NCBI GenBank assembly: GCA_947495125.1
Contig: CANLXL010000015.1
Span: forward strand, 1-64,000
From: an uncultured Flaviramulus sp.
GTDB lineage: Bacteria > Bacteroidota > Bacteroidia > Flavobacteriales > Flavobacteriaceae
Length of the DNA stretch: 64,000 bases
Reading direction: 5' to 3'
A model generated the notes under the pieces. It did no database searches. It was given only the letters and a program-made list of their open reading frames with translations, and was not told where the DNA came from. The position numbers and the translations under genes were made by a program. Of this stretch, positions 25,692 to 34,483 are shown piece by piece (the stretch's first letter is position 1; each line of letters opens with the position of its first letter).

Positions 25692-27308
25692 TTAATTGCG
25701 TTGTTTTATCATTTTTAAGTACTTCTCATCCAATGCTTTGGAGTCCTTGTATTTTACGCGAAGTTCGTCTAACTTGACCTTTAGATCTTTTACAATATCG
25801 GCATAGGCAGGATCATTATACACATTATTCATTTCTTGAGGATCTTTTAAACGGTCATATAACTCCCATTCATCAACATCATAATAAAAATGAATTAACT
25901 TGTATTCTTTATTAACTATGGCGTAATGCCTTTTAACTGTATGTTCTCCCGGATATTCGTAATAATGATAATAAACGGCATCGCGATGCCACTTATCATT
26001 TTCACCTTTGAGCAAAGGTATAAGACTTTCGCCTTGCATATCTTTTGGGGCTTCAATTTGTGCAGCCTCTAAAAAGGTTTGTGCGAAATCAAGATTTTGA
26101 ACCATTTCATCGCTCGTAGTTCCGGGCGTAATTTGATTTGGCCATTTTATCAGAAGTGGCGTTTTAAAAGATTCATCATAAGCAAAGCGTTTATCAAACC
26201 AGCCGTGTTCTCCTAAATAAAAACCTTGATCTGAGGTATATACTACAATGGTATTTTCACTCAAACCACTTTCATCAAGATAATCCAAAACGCGACCAAC
26301 ATTATCGTCAACAGATTCGATACAAGCCAGATAATCTTGCATATAACGTTGGTATTTCCAGCGCATTTTTTGTTTGTCATCAAAATTTGGCCAGTTGTTT
26401 TTAAATACGTTGTTAATAGAGTCAATAATGGGGTCGTACAATTTTTTCTGGGCATCATTTAATCTTCGATGCGCACGCTCAAAGCCTTTTATAGAAGGCA
26501 CTTTAGGCTCGACACCTCCCATCTCTTCGATGGTTTCCGGTCTTATTTTAGAGTCGTGTCCATACTTCATATGAGTTAGTAAGTTCATTTCAGCGGTTTT
26601 TGCCGCTGTACCCCTATTTTTATAATCATCGAACAGTGATTCCGGTTCCGGGAAGGTTTTTTGCGCAAAGGCTTTAAATTTGTCCGCTCTGGGCCACCAT
26701 GCTCTGTGCGGTGCTTTATGCAAATACATCATTAGGAAGGGCTTATTTTTATCCCGCTTCTTTTCCAACCAGTTAAGCGTTAAATCTGTAATAATATCTG
26801 TCGCATAACCCGTAATGGTGGTATCTCCTTTTTGAGTGATAAAATCGGGGTTGATATAACTTCCCTGGCCTGGCAAAATCATAAAATCATCTACTCCTTT
26901 TGGATTATTACCAAAATGTAATTTACCATACATTGCGGTTTGATACCCGGCTTTTTGGAATAATTGTGGAAAGGTTACCTGCGTAGTATCAAACGGCATG
27001 ATATTATCAATTTTTCCATTTAAGTGGGTGTGTTTCCCCGTAAGTATCGTTGCCCGGGAGGGTGCACAAATGGAATTGGTAACGCAAGCATTAGTGAATA
27101 GCATACCTTCTTGGGATATCCTATCTATATTTGGTGTTTGAATGAGCTTATCTGAATAAGCACTAATGGCTTGATAAGCATGATCGTCCGACATAATAAA
27201 TAAGATATTGGGCTTTGTTGGCGTAGGGACCTCTTTCTTTTCCCCTGAGCACGAGAAAAATGTGAAAAGAGCTATTGAAAAATAGATAATAGGTAGTACT
27301 GATTTCAT
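25692..27308 (-). CDS. Type I sulfatase, lipoprotein
   Basis: 538 residues. The lipoprotein signal ends FTFFSC with Cys20. Metal-binding DD (41-42) and the sulfatase signature C81-APSR, whose Cys must be converted to formylglycine by an anaerobic or FGE-type maturase (not in the window). Further conserved His/Lys lie in GKLHFGNN and KAPHRAWWP, and the second signature is YTSDQGFYLGEHGW. It resembles sulfatases that desulfate marine or host glycans. It overlaps miaA by 4 nt and leads into the SGNH esterase. Confidence 0.93.
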   Translation of the reverse strand: MKSVLPIIYFSIALFTFFSCSGEKKEVPTPTKPNILFIMSDDHAYQAISAYSDKLIQTPNIDRISQEGMLFTNACVTNSICAPSRATILTGKHTHLNGKIDNIMPFDTTQVTFPQLFQKAGYQTAMYGKLHFGNNPKGVDDFMILPGQGSYINPDFITQKGDTTITGYATDIITDLTLNWLEKKRDKNKPFLMMYLHKAPHRAWWPRADKFKAFAQKTFPEPESLFDDYKNRGTAAKTAEMNLLTHMKYGHDSKIRPETIEEMGGVEPKVPSIKGFERAHRRLNDAQKKLYDPIIDSINNVFKNNWPNFDDKQKMRWKYQRYMQDYLACIESVDDNVGRVLDYLDESGLSENTIVVYTSDQGFYLGEHGWFDKRFAYDESFKTPLLIKWPNQITPGTTSDEMVQNLDFAQTFLEAAQIEAPKDMQGESLIPLLKGENDKWHRDAVYYHYYEYPGEHTVKRHYAIVNKEYKLIHFYYDVDEWELYDRLKDPQEMNNVYNDPAYADIVKDLKVKLDELRVKYKDSKALDEKYLKMIKQRN

Positions 27309-28222
27309 TTTTTATAATTTAAATTCTTGTTAATCGTATTTGTAATGGTGTCTAAGTTAGTCAAATAATCAAACCATAGGGTATCTTCGTTTTTTTTAAA
27401 CCAGGTAAGCTGTCGTTTTGCAAATCTCCTGGAGTTTTTCTTAATTTCTGAAATGGCAAAATCTAAATCCCATTCGCTTTTTAGATAATTAAATAATTCT
27501 TTGTAACCAACTGTATTTAAAGAATTTAAATGCCTGTATGAAAGTAATGATTTAACTTCTTCAATCAAGCCGTCTTCTAACATAATGTCGACACGTTGGT
27601 TAATTCGGCTATAAATAATTTCCCGATCTGCAGTCAATCCAACTGTTATGGTTTTAAAGTTACGTTTTATTTTTTCTTTATTTAAAAACGAAGAATACGG
27701 AGTATTGGTTCCAATGCAAATTTCAAGTGCTCTAATTAAACGATGCGGATTATCGATGGCAATGGTTTTATAAGCATCTGCATCTAAGGTTTTAAGCTTT
27801 TCTTGTAGGGATATAATGCCTTTGGCTTGAAATTCCTTGTTGAGCATCGCTCTAATTCCGGAATCAACCTTTGGAAAATGGTCTAAACCATGAGTTACTG
27901 CATTTACATATAACCCAGAACCTCCAACCATAATAACCACGTTATGGATTTTGAAAAGAGAGTTAAGTTGTTTTAGTGCATCTTTTTCGAATGTACCGAC
28001 ATTATAATCGTCTTGTATTGATTTATGATGAATAAAGTGATGTTTGGCCTGGGCCAGCTCGTTTTTGGTAGGAGAGGCAGTACCAATCTGCATCTCTTTA
28101 AAAAATTGTCTGGAATCTGCAGAAATGATTTCGGTATTAAAATATTGGGCTAATTTGATGCTTAAAGCAGTTTTACCAATAGCGGTTGGTCCAACTATCG
28201 AAATAAGGTATTTATTCATCAT
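27305..28222 (-). CDS. miaA: tRNA dimethylallyltransferase
   Basis: 305 residues, the normal length. The P-loop is GPTAIGKT (11-18); SADSRQFFKEM and the AxxGGSGLY-like VGGSGLYVNA follow. It adds dimethylallyl to A37 of UNN-reading tRNAs, the first step toward ms2i6A; MiaE, encoded at 7474-8055, hydroxylates the later product. The gene overlaps the channel gene by 11 nt upstream and the sulfatase by 4 nt downstream, an odd functional mix in one transcript. Confidence 0.96.
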   Translation of the reverse strand: MMNKYLISIVGPTAIGKTALSIKLAQYFNTEIISADSRQFFKEMQIGTASPTKNELAQAKHHFIHHKSIQDDYNVGTFEKDALKQLNSLFKIHNVVIMVGGSGLYVNAVTHGLDHFPKVDSGIRAMLNKEFQAKGIISLQEKLKTLDADAYKTIAIDNPHRLIRALEICIGTNTPYSSFLNKEKIKRNFKTITVGLTADREIIYSRINQRVDIMLEDGLIEEVKSLLSYRHLNSLNTVGYKELFNYLKSEWDLDFAISEIKKNSRRFAKRQLTWFKKNEDTLWFDYLTNLDTITNTINKNLNYKK

Positions 28223-29042
28223 TTAATAATTCGCCACAATTATAGCAATATTCTGCATGGTCCCGGTGTTTTCCTGCAAGACAGTTAGGACAAGATTGGG
28301 TATTTGTTTGTACGCTACGTCTTGATTTTGTCATTTCAGAGGAGACTATTCCTGTGGGTACGGCAATAATACCGTATCCTAAAATCATAATCATAGAGGC
28401 AATGAATTGTCCTAATGGTGTGACCGGCGCAATATCTCCATAACCCACTGTGGTTAGTGTTACAATGGCCCAATAGACACTTCTGGGAATACTGTTAAAC
28501 CCACTGCCTTCACTGCTTTCAACCAAGTACATTACTGTGCCCAATATGGTGCATAGTATTAGGACAAATGAAAGGAATACTGCGATTTTAGCGCGACTTA
28601 CTTTTAATGCACGGACAAAATTCGTGGACTCCCCGATATAACGTGCCAACTTTAGAATTCTGAATATTCTCATCAATCTGAGCGCTCTGAGCGCAACAAG
28701 GGAATGTGACCCAATCAGGAAAAATGATAAATATTTTGGGATGGTTGACAAAAGATCTATAATACCATAAAAACTGAAAATGTATTTGAGTGGTTTTTTT
28801 ACCGAAATGATTCGGGCAATATATTCGATACTGAAAAGAATGGTAATTATCCATTCTGAGATATTTAGAAAGTTATGGTATTTAGCGTCAAAGCTTTTAA
28901 CACTTTCAAGCATGACCAATATAATACTCGCAATAATTGAAACAAGTAGTATGATATCAAAAAGCTTACCCGCTCTAGTATCTGCTTCATAAATGATTTC
29001 ATGAAGCTTTGTTTTCCAATGACTTTTTGTTTCGTTACTCAT
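28212..29042 (-). CDS. Voltage-gated-type potassium channel with C-terminal zinc ribbon
   Basis: 276 residues. Six membrane segments, with an Arg-rich S4 (ALRALRLMRIFRILKLARY) and the selectivity filter TVGYGD near residue 198. The C-terminus carries CPNC and CYNC pairs (about 250-272), a small zinc ribbon and not the usual RCK or cyclic-nucleotide domain. It conducts K+ across the inner membrane. The DUF3857 gene lies 24 nt upstream; miaA overlaps downstream. Confidence 0.92.
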   Translation of the reverse strand: MSNETKSHWKTKLHEIIYEADTRAGKLFDIILLVSIIASIILVMLESVKSFDAKYHNFLNISEWIITILFSIEYIARIISVKKPLKYIFSFYGIIDLLSTIPKYLSFFLIGSHSLVALRALRLMRIFRILKLARYIGESTNFVRALKVSRAKIAVFLSFVLILCTILGTVMYLVESSEGSGFNSIPRSVYWAIVTLTTVGYGDIAPVTPLGQFIASMIMILGYGIIAVPTGIVSSEMTKSRRSVQTNTQSCPNCLAGKHRDHAEYCYNCGELLNDE

Positions 29043-29066
29043 TAATCCAAAAATAAGAAAGATAGA

Positions 29067-31025
29067 TTACTTTTTCTTTAATAATAGTAATGAATTGTTT
29101 TGTATATCTATAGCTTTATTCATAAACTCTTTTAAATAGGGATAATACTCAGGGTTATATATGGAGTCGTTGAAATTAATTTTAAACAATATATTTACAT
29201 AATTACCTTGTGCAGCGACCGATAGAATAACGCTACCTTTATTGTTTGGCAAGGCAAATCTGGCATCTTTTGGTTTTTCAAGAAGACTATAGTTTTCGCC
29301 TAAATTAAGCCTTAGGGCATAATAGTAGATGTCTTTATAGCCAAAATCGATAGGATAGGTGCGTTCTTGAAGTTTAAAAGGGTTCTCTGTAAAGAATTTA
29401 GTGAAAAATGGGTTTAAATATATAATATCCCCCGTATCGTCGGCATGGTATTCAACATTATAGACTTCAACAAATTCAGAATCGGTTTTACCGCCTTTGA
29501 CCATTTCGAAATTAGTTATTTCCGTATCAGAATAATGATCTTTTAAAGCCGAAATATAAGCGTCCCTATTCTGGAAATAGCGTTTTCTTTTGTTTAGAGC
29601 ATGGTAACCTGTTGTTTTATAACTGATTTTGCCGGTAATCCCTTCGTTGTCATCTAAATTTAATTCTGCTTTGTACTGCACTGTTGATAGATCCTTGGGC
29701 ACAATATCAACCCATTGACTTCCTTTTTTAAAATCCATAAGGCGGCCATAGCTATTTAAACATCTAAATGGTATTTCTCCGAAGCTTAAATAATCGTCTG
29801 TTGCATCCAGTAGATATTGCTTATCATTAATTGTTACCTGAACCGCTAAATAGTTGAAGTCCGTAATTACCGGATATATTTTGGTTGGAAATCCATTTCC
29901 TCTGGTAGAGAGCAATAAAGGTTTAGCATCAACACCGGATTTTTTCAACATATTATGAAGCAAAATATTTATTGAAGATACATTTCCTGATTTGTTATTA
30001 ATCAGATCTTTAACGGATACTTCTTCAAATATCTTATACGTTTCGTTCCATGTGTACTGGTCTTGTACATAATTATAAATAGCTTGTGCTTTTTTCAGTT
30101 TGTCCTTCTCGTTAATGATATCTGCGCTTAAATGTTCTTCTAATTTAATAGATTTATTCAATTGTCTACCAATATCTTTATCCGTTTTAAATTCTCTATC
30201 AACTGTTTTCCAGGTCTTTGCGTAGTTAGTTTTAGCACCGTCAAAGCCGGTAACCGTTTTTAATTCGTATTCAATTCTGGCGAGATAATTATATTTACTC
30301 GTCATATAATCTTCTTCAATAAAAGCAGGAATGTCCTTCATGGCATAGGTAGACAAGGAACAGTTGGCATAACTACCACCACGGCCATTTAAACAATTAT
30401 TTTTGATAACCGATTCGTTTATAAATAATTTCTTGGCACCAACGAGTTTGGTGTTATACAACCAATTTCCGGGAATACTGGCTCTGTATTCACTGTATAG
30501 CTTGGGAATATCACTTTGAAAATTCCATCCTTTATATTTGAATTTAAAAGGTGAGCTTCGGGTGAAACTATAGGTGATAACCGATCCGGCTTTCACATTG
30601 GGCATGGTGAATTTCACCAAGGTATAGTTGTCGTCGTATTTTTCTCTGAAAATGTCTTTGTTGTCGAGTTTGGTTTTTACCACATTGTTATCAACCAAAT
30701 TATAGGTAGTGGCAATAATGTGATTTACTTTTTCTGATGATCTTCCGTTGTTATAGAGATAAATGGTAATATTAGCTTCATCGAAACCTTCCTTATTAAG
30801 AATCTTTATTTTATGTTTTTCTTCGGTGACTAGATCGAAATGATCCTGTTCAATAAAACTATTACCGTATTCATAGAGTACAAGAGCATTGGCGGTGGAG
30901 TCTTTTGCGTAAGACTTCATTTTTAACTCATTAAGATTAACTCTGTAATTATAGGTGTTGTTGTCTGATTGAGAAAAAGAATTAAAAAAAATAAGAAAAC
31001 ATAGAATGCTATAATATTGTTTCAT
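29067..31025 (-). CDS. DUF3857 / transglutaminase-like secreted protein, probably non-catalytic
   Basis: 652 residues with a signal peptide (1-18, ending NSFSQ). DUF3857 (roughly 50-220) has KFTMPNVKAGSVITYSF. The transglutaminase-like core has GNVSSINILLHNML where active enzymes carry a GDCKD-type Cys; the Cys is absent, while the YLLDATDDYL segment with the Asp is kept. So it is likely a binding or structural protein. It starts 2 nt after the nuclease gene stop. It could help envelope or polysaccharide assembly; the partner is unknown. Confidence 0.85.
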   Translation of the reverse strand: MKQYYSILCFLIFFNSFSQSDNNTYNYRVNLNELKMKSYAKDSTANALVLYEYGNSFIEQDHFDLVTEEKHKIKILNKEGFDEANITIYLYNNGRSSEKVNHIIATTYNLVDNNVVKTKLDNKDIFREKYDDNYTLVKFTMPNVKAGSVITYSFTRSSPFKFKYKGWNFQSDIPKLYSEYRASIPGNWLYNTKLVGAKKLFINESVIKNNCLNGRGGSYANCSLSTYAMKDIPAFIEEDYMTSKYNYLARIEYELKTVTGFDGAKTNYAKTWKTVDREFKTDKDIGRQLNKSIKLEEHLSADIINEKDKLKKAQAIYNYVQDQYTWNETYKIFEEVSVKDLINNKSGNVSSINILLHNMLKKSGVDAKPLLLSTRGNGFPTKIYPVITDFNYLAVQVTINDKQYLLDATDDYLSFGEIPFRCLNSYGRLMDFKKGSQWVDIVPKDLSTVQYKAELNLDDNEGITGKISYKTTGYHALNKRKRYFQNRDAYISALKDHYSDTEITNFEMVKGGKTDSEFVEVYNVEYHADDTGDIIYLNPFFTKFFTENPFKLQERTYPIDFGYKDIYYYALRLNLGENYSLLEKPKDARFALPNNKGSVILSVAAQGNYVNILFKINFNDSIYNPEYYPYLKEFMNKAIDIQNNSLLLLKKK

Positions 31026-31027
31026 CT

Positions 31028-32392
31028 CTAGTTAAGCGTGATAAGTTTCAGTCGTTTATTTTTTCTTAGGTAACTTTGAATAATATGTTGGGTATCCCGA
31101 TTGTTTTCCATAGGGGTTATGATGGATTGCAAAACGTCCATATTGTTTATTTGATAATTTAAATTGAAAAAACCTAAGCCTTTAAAAACCCCATTTTCAA
31201 TGAGTATCGCACTACGCTCATCAATATCACGGCCTTTATCGATAATGACCATATTTTTGTTAGCATAGCTGTTTTTGAAAATAAGATCATTGACACGGGC
31301 GTTATACAACTCGGGAAGCTCTGATGCAATACAGGCGCCATGGCATGTTTTGATGTCGTAGTTAAAACAGCTTGTTTTGGTTTTATATAGGCCTGTGAGT
31401 TTCTGACATAAATTATATTCATCAACAGCTTTGGTTATAAAGCTTTTTCCACTTTGCCGGTTACTAAAAGTCGTTATTGCTGTTTTTCTACCGTTTACGA
31501 TATCAACTTTTAGATTAATATAATTGTTTTCATCTATAAAGCTGTAGAGTCCGTGTGTGAAAATAGTTCGTCTTAGAGCTCTGTTAAATATAGGCTTTAT
31601 ACGTTTTATCTCTTCACTTTCTTTTAAAATCGCAACCAATTCACTGCCTGTAGCTTCATAGGTCACTGTTGAAACTAAAGCTTGTATCTTTTTTGATTTT
31701 TGATTGGTGTTTGTAAAATGTTGATTAATACGTTTTTTTATATTCTTACTTTTTCCAATATAGATGATGCTACCATCTGCTTTATGAATATAATAAACCC
31801 CGGTTACTGAAGGCAAATTATCTAAAATATCGAGGTGTTTTGGTTCTAGTTGATGCCTGGGGTCTAATCGGATAGATTGCGTTATAATGTTTTTAGAAGA
31901 GTCTTTATCTAGTAGTATTTTGAACAACTTAACAGTAGCCAAAGCATCTCCGGATGCTCTATGTCTGTCCGTTACGGGAATCCCCAGCGATCTAACCAAT
32001 TTGCCAAGACTATATGAAGGGAGGTCCGGAATTAAATCTTTTGCCAGTTCAACAGTGCAGAGGGTCTGACGTTCAAACTCAAAACCAAGACGCCTGAATT
32101 CCGTGGATAAAATTCTATAATCAAATTGGGCGTTATGAGCTACTAGAATGCTGCCTTCAGTAATTTCAACAATCCGCTTGGCAATTTCATAAAACTTAGG
32201 TGCATGCCTGAGCATATTACTGTTTATACCAGTGAGATTAACAACAAAGGGTTGAATTTCGCGCTCGGGGTTTACCAAACTTATAAATTGATCAACTATT
32301 TGATGGCCATCGTGTTTGTAAATTGCAATTTCAGTAATGCCTTCTTCATTGTACTTACCACCAGTCGTTTCTATGTCTAATATTGCGTAAAT
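31028..32392 (-). CDS. DnaQ-like 3'-5' exonuclease fused to GIY-YIG nuclease
   Basis: 454 residues if translation starts at the ATT at 32392. Exo I is LDIETTGG (Asp6, Glu8), Exo II AHNAQFD (86-92), Exo III HRASGD (His144, Asp149), so this is a DEDDh exonuclease. A UvrC-like GIY-YIG domain follows (GVYYIHKADGS and IIYIGKS, about 198-215). The first in-frame TTG (32278) would delete Exo I, so it cannot be the start; an in-frame TAA lies at 32398-32396 and no ATG or GTG lies between. In this family the gene normally opens MYAILDIETTGG, so ATT replaces ATG by one base. A 70-nt heptamer array abuts the start. The role is probably DNA repair. Confidence 0.88.
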   Translation of the reverse strand: MYAILDIETTGGKYNEEGITEIAIYKHDGHQIVDQFISLVNPEREIQPFVVNLTGINSNMLRHAPKFYEIAKRIVEITEGSILVAHNAQFDYRILSTEFRRLGFEFERQTLCTVELAKDLIPDLPSYSLGKLVRSLGIPVTDRHRASGDALATVKLFKILLDKDSSKNIITQSIRLDPRHQLEPKHLDILDNLPSVTGVYYIHKADGSIIYIGKSKNIKKRINQHFTNTNQKSKKIQALVSTVTYEATGSELVAILKESEEIKRIKPIFNRALRRTIFTHGLYSFIDENNYINLKVDIVNGRKTAITTFSNRQSGKSFITKAVDEYNLCQKLTGLYKTKTSCFNYDIKTCHGACIASELPELYNARVNDLIFKNSYANKNMVIIDKGRDIDERSAILIENGVFKGLGFFNLNYQINNMDVLQSIITPMENNRDTQHIIQSYLRKNKRLKLITLN

Positions 32393-32394
32393 TT

Positions 32395-32464
32395 GTTAAA
32401 AGTTAAAAGTTAAAAGTTAAAAGTTAAAAGTTAAAAGTTAAAAGTTAAAAGTTAAAAGTTAAAA
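32395..32464. repeat. Heptamer tandem array, GTTAAAA x10
   Basis: Ten perfect copies of GTTAAAA (TTTTAAC on the minus strand). The array ends 2 nt before the ATT start of the exonuclease gene and fills most of the 117-nt gap after yggS, so it occupies the ribosome-binding and spacer region. No spacers or variants are seen, so it is not a CRISPR. Confidence 0.97.
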
Positions 32465-32509
32465 GTATTTTTATGCCCGGAATTTACAATTATTAATTTT
32501 GTTTTCTGT

Positions 32510-33178
32510 CTAAGCGTAATTTCGTTCACCAAATATACTACTTCCAACACGAACCATAGTACTGCCACAATCAATGGCTAATTGATAATCACCACTCATA
32601 CCCATTGAAATCGTTTTTAGCTCACAGTTTTTGGTTTGAATTGTTTTTAAGTTATCAAAAGTTTGTTTTAATGTATTGAATTCTTGTTTTACCTGATTTT
32701 TGTTATCTGTAAATGTTGCCATTCCCATGAGCCCGGTGATCTTTACATTTTTCAGTCCTAAAATGACCTCAGATTGCAATAAATTGTAGGCTTCAGTTGG
32801 AGTCATGCCAAATTTAGAATCTTCTGAAGCAATCTTTATTTGCAATAAGCAATCAATAACTCTGCCATGTTTTAAAGCTTGTTTATTAATTTCCTTTAGC
32901 AGTTTAATATTATTAACACCGTGTATTAAACGTACAAATGATGCCATATATTTCACCTTATTTCTCTGGACATGGCCAATCATATGCCACTCGATATCCT
33001 TGGGTAGAACTTCTTGCTTTTCGCTCATTTCCTGAATTTTATTTTCACCAAAAATGCGCTGACCGGCATTATAGGCTTCCATTAAATCACTAACAGGTTT
33101 TGTTTTGGAAACGGCAACAAGGGTTACGCTATCCGGGATGCTTGATTTTATAGATTTCAGGTTTTGTTTTATGTTCAT
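32510..33178 (-). CDS. YggS/PROSC-family pyridoxal phosphate homeostasis protein
   Basis: 222 residues from the ATG at 33178; an ATG 12 nt upstream overlaps the previous gene and adds MSFK, less likely. It has the alanine-racemase-like TIM barrel with the PLP lysine in LVAVSKTKP, then IFGENKIQEM, WHMIGHVQRNK and the C-terminal MGMSGDYQLAIDCGSTMVRVGSSIFG, all hallmarks. It buffers PLP and has no known enzymatic turnover. It lies 1 nt after the DUF1015 gene. Confidence 0.95.
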   Translation of the reverse strand: MNIKQNLKSIKSSIPDSVTLVAVSKTKPVSDLMEAYNAGQRIFGENKIQEMSEKQEVLPKDIEWHMIGHVQRNKVKYMASFVRLIHGVNNIKLLKEINKQALKHGRVIDCLLQIKIASEDSKFGMTPTEAYNLLQSEVILGLKNVKITGLMGMATFTDNKNQVKQEFNTLKQTFDNLKTIQTKNCELKTISMGMSGDYQLAIDCGSTMVRVGSSIFGERNYA

Positions 33179-33179
33179 T

Positions 33180-34418
33180 TTAAAACTCATAAATGGTTAT
33201 TCCACTTCTTAATTTTGGAAGAATATAGGTGCTCTTTGGGGGCATTTTGAGGCCTTCGTCTGCAATATTTTTAATTTGGTTAATGGTTGCCGGGCACATG
33301 CCAAAGCCTACCTTGAATTCGCCACTGTCTACGCTACTTTTAATCGTAATCATTTCATGCCTCCCATTAACATACTCCATGCGTGTGTCGTTTCGCAAAT
33401 CGTCTATACCTAAGAGGGGTTGTAATATGGTCTTATATAGCAATTGTGCGTCTAAATGGTCTAATGCAGTATTGAATAGGTAGCTCGTTTTTCTTAAATA
33501 TAACGAATAGAATTCGCCATCCAAGTACATGCTGAAATGATGAGGTTTCGATGGATGATAAGGAATAGCCCCTCTGTTTTCTATACGATAAAAGGGATCT
33601 AAGCGAATTAGAAATTCTTCTTTGCTCAATCCGTTAAGATCTTTTACCAAACGATTGAATTCATGAATTACTAAATCTGATTCAGGAATAAGATAAGACA
33701 TGAAGAAATTGTACGATTCGGAACCATTATGATTTATGTTTTTAGCTTTTTCAGCTTGATATAACAGAAAAGAAGATGACGATCTGTGATGACCATCGGC
33801 GATATAAATGGTCTTCATGGTATCAAACTCTTTCTGAATTACTGAAAGGGTCTCGGCATTATCGATCTTCCACAAATAATGGGTGTCTCTATAAGTCATT
33901 GTAAATTCAAACTCTGCATGACTGATTTGTGTGTCTTTTATGATACGTGCTATGGTATCATTATCGGGATAGGTCAGTAGTACAGGTTCCGCATTAAAAC
34001 CAACGGTTTGCAAATAAGTTTTAAATGTTTCTTCACGTTTGGCAATGGTATCTTCATGTTTTTTGATGACATCATTTTTATAGTCTTCAGCACTTGTTGC
34101 CGCTATTATTCCATTAAATTCCTGGCCATGCCTGTTTACAATTTTATAAACATAAAACGCAGGTTTTTCATCTTGAATAAAAACACCATCTTCTTTAAAC
34201 TCTAAATAGCGATTTCGTACCAGTTTATAACGTTCTTCTCCGGTAATCACCTGATCGTATTTATAACCGGGATTGACAATGTGCAGAAAACTATATGGAT
34301 TATAATCCATGCGTGATTCTCGTTCATCGACAGTATAGCTTTGGTAGGGACGTGAAGCCACTAAACCTACTATGGCTCTTGTTGGTCTTACGGCTTTAAA
34401 TGGTTTTATTTTTGCCAT
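33180..34418 (-). CDS. DUF1015 family protein
   Basis: 412 residues. The opening KIKPFKAVRPTRAIVGLVASRPYQ, YSFLHIVNPG and the central IYIADGHHRSSSSFLLYQ are DUF1015 signatures; the HHR segment looks ParB/kinase-like and may bind a nucleotide. The family is often near serine metabolism genes. The ATG at 34418 is preceded at 5 nt by a heptamer array. It is followed after 1 nt by yggS. Confidence 0.9.
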   Translation of the reverse strand: MAKIKPFKAVRPTRAIVGLVASRPYQSYTVDERESRMDYNPYSFLHIVNPGYKYDQVITGEERYKLVRNRYLEFKEDGVFIQDEKPAFYVYKIVNRHGQEFNGIIAATSAEDYKNDVIKKHEDTIAKREETFKTYLQTVGFNAEPVLLTYPDNDTIARIIKDTQISHAEFEFTMTYRDTHYLWKIDNAETLSVIQKEFDTMKTIYIADGHHRSSSSFLLYQAEKAKNINHNGSESYNFFMSYLIPESDLVIHEFNRLVKDLNGLSKEEFLIRLDPFYRIENRGAIPYHPSKPHHFSMYLDGEFYSLYLRKTSYLFNTALDHLDAQLLYKTILQPLLGIDDLRNDTRMEYVNGRHEMITIKSSVDSGEFKVGFGMCPATINQIKNIADEGLKMPPKSTYILPKLRSGITIYEF

Positions 34419-34423
34419 ATTTA

Positions 34424-34458
34424 AGTGTTCAGTGTTCAGTGTTCAGTGTTCAGTGTTC
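34424..34458. repeat. Heptamer tandem array, AGTGTTC x5
   Basis: Five perfect copies of AGTGTTC (GAACACT on the minus strand). It ends 5 nt before the ATG of the DUF1015 gene and begins 25 nt after the stop of the four-helix-bundle gene, so it covers the translation-initiation region. Same period and placement as the array at 32395. Confidence 0.95.
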
Positions 34459-34483
34459 GTAGGACTGTATTCCAAGAATAAAA

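Noticed and set aside
32395-32464. CRISPR array
   Set aside because: Pure tandem heptamers with no spacers and no cas genes.
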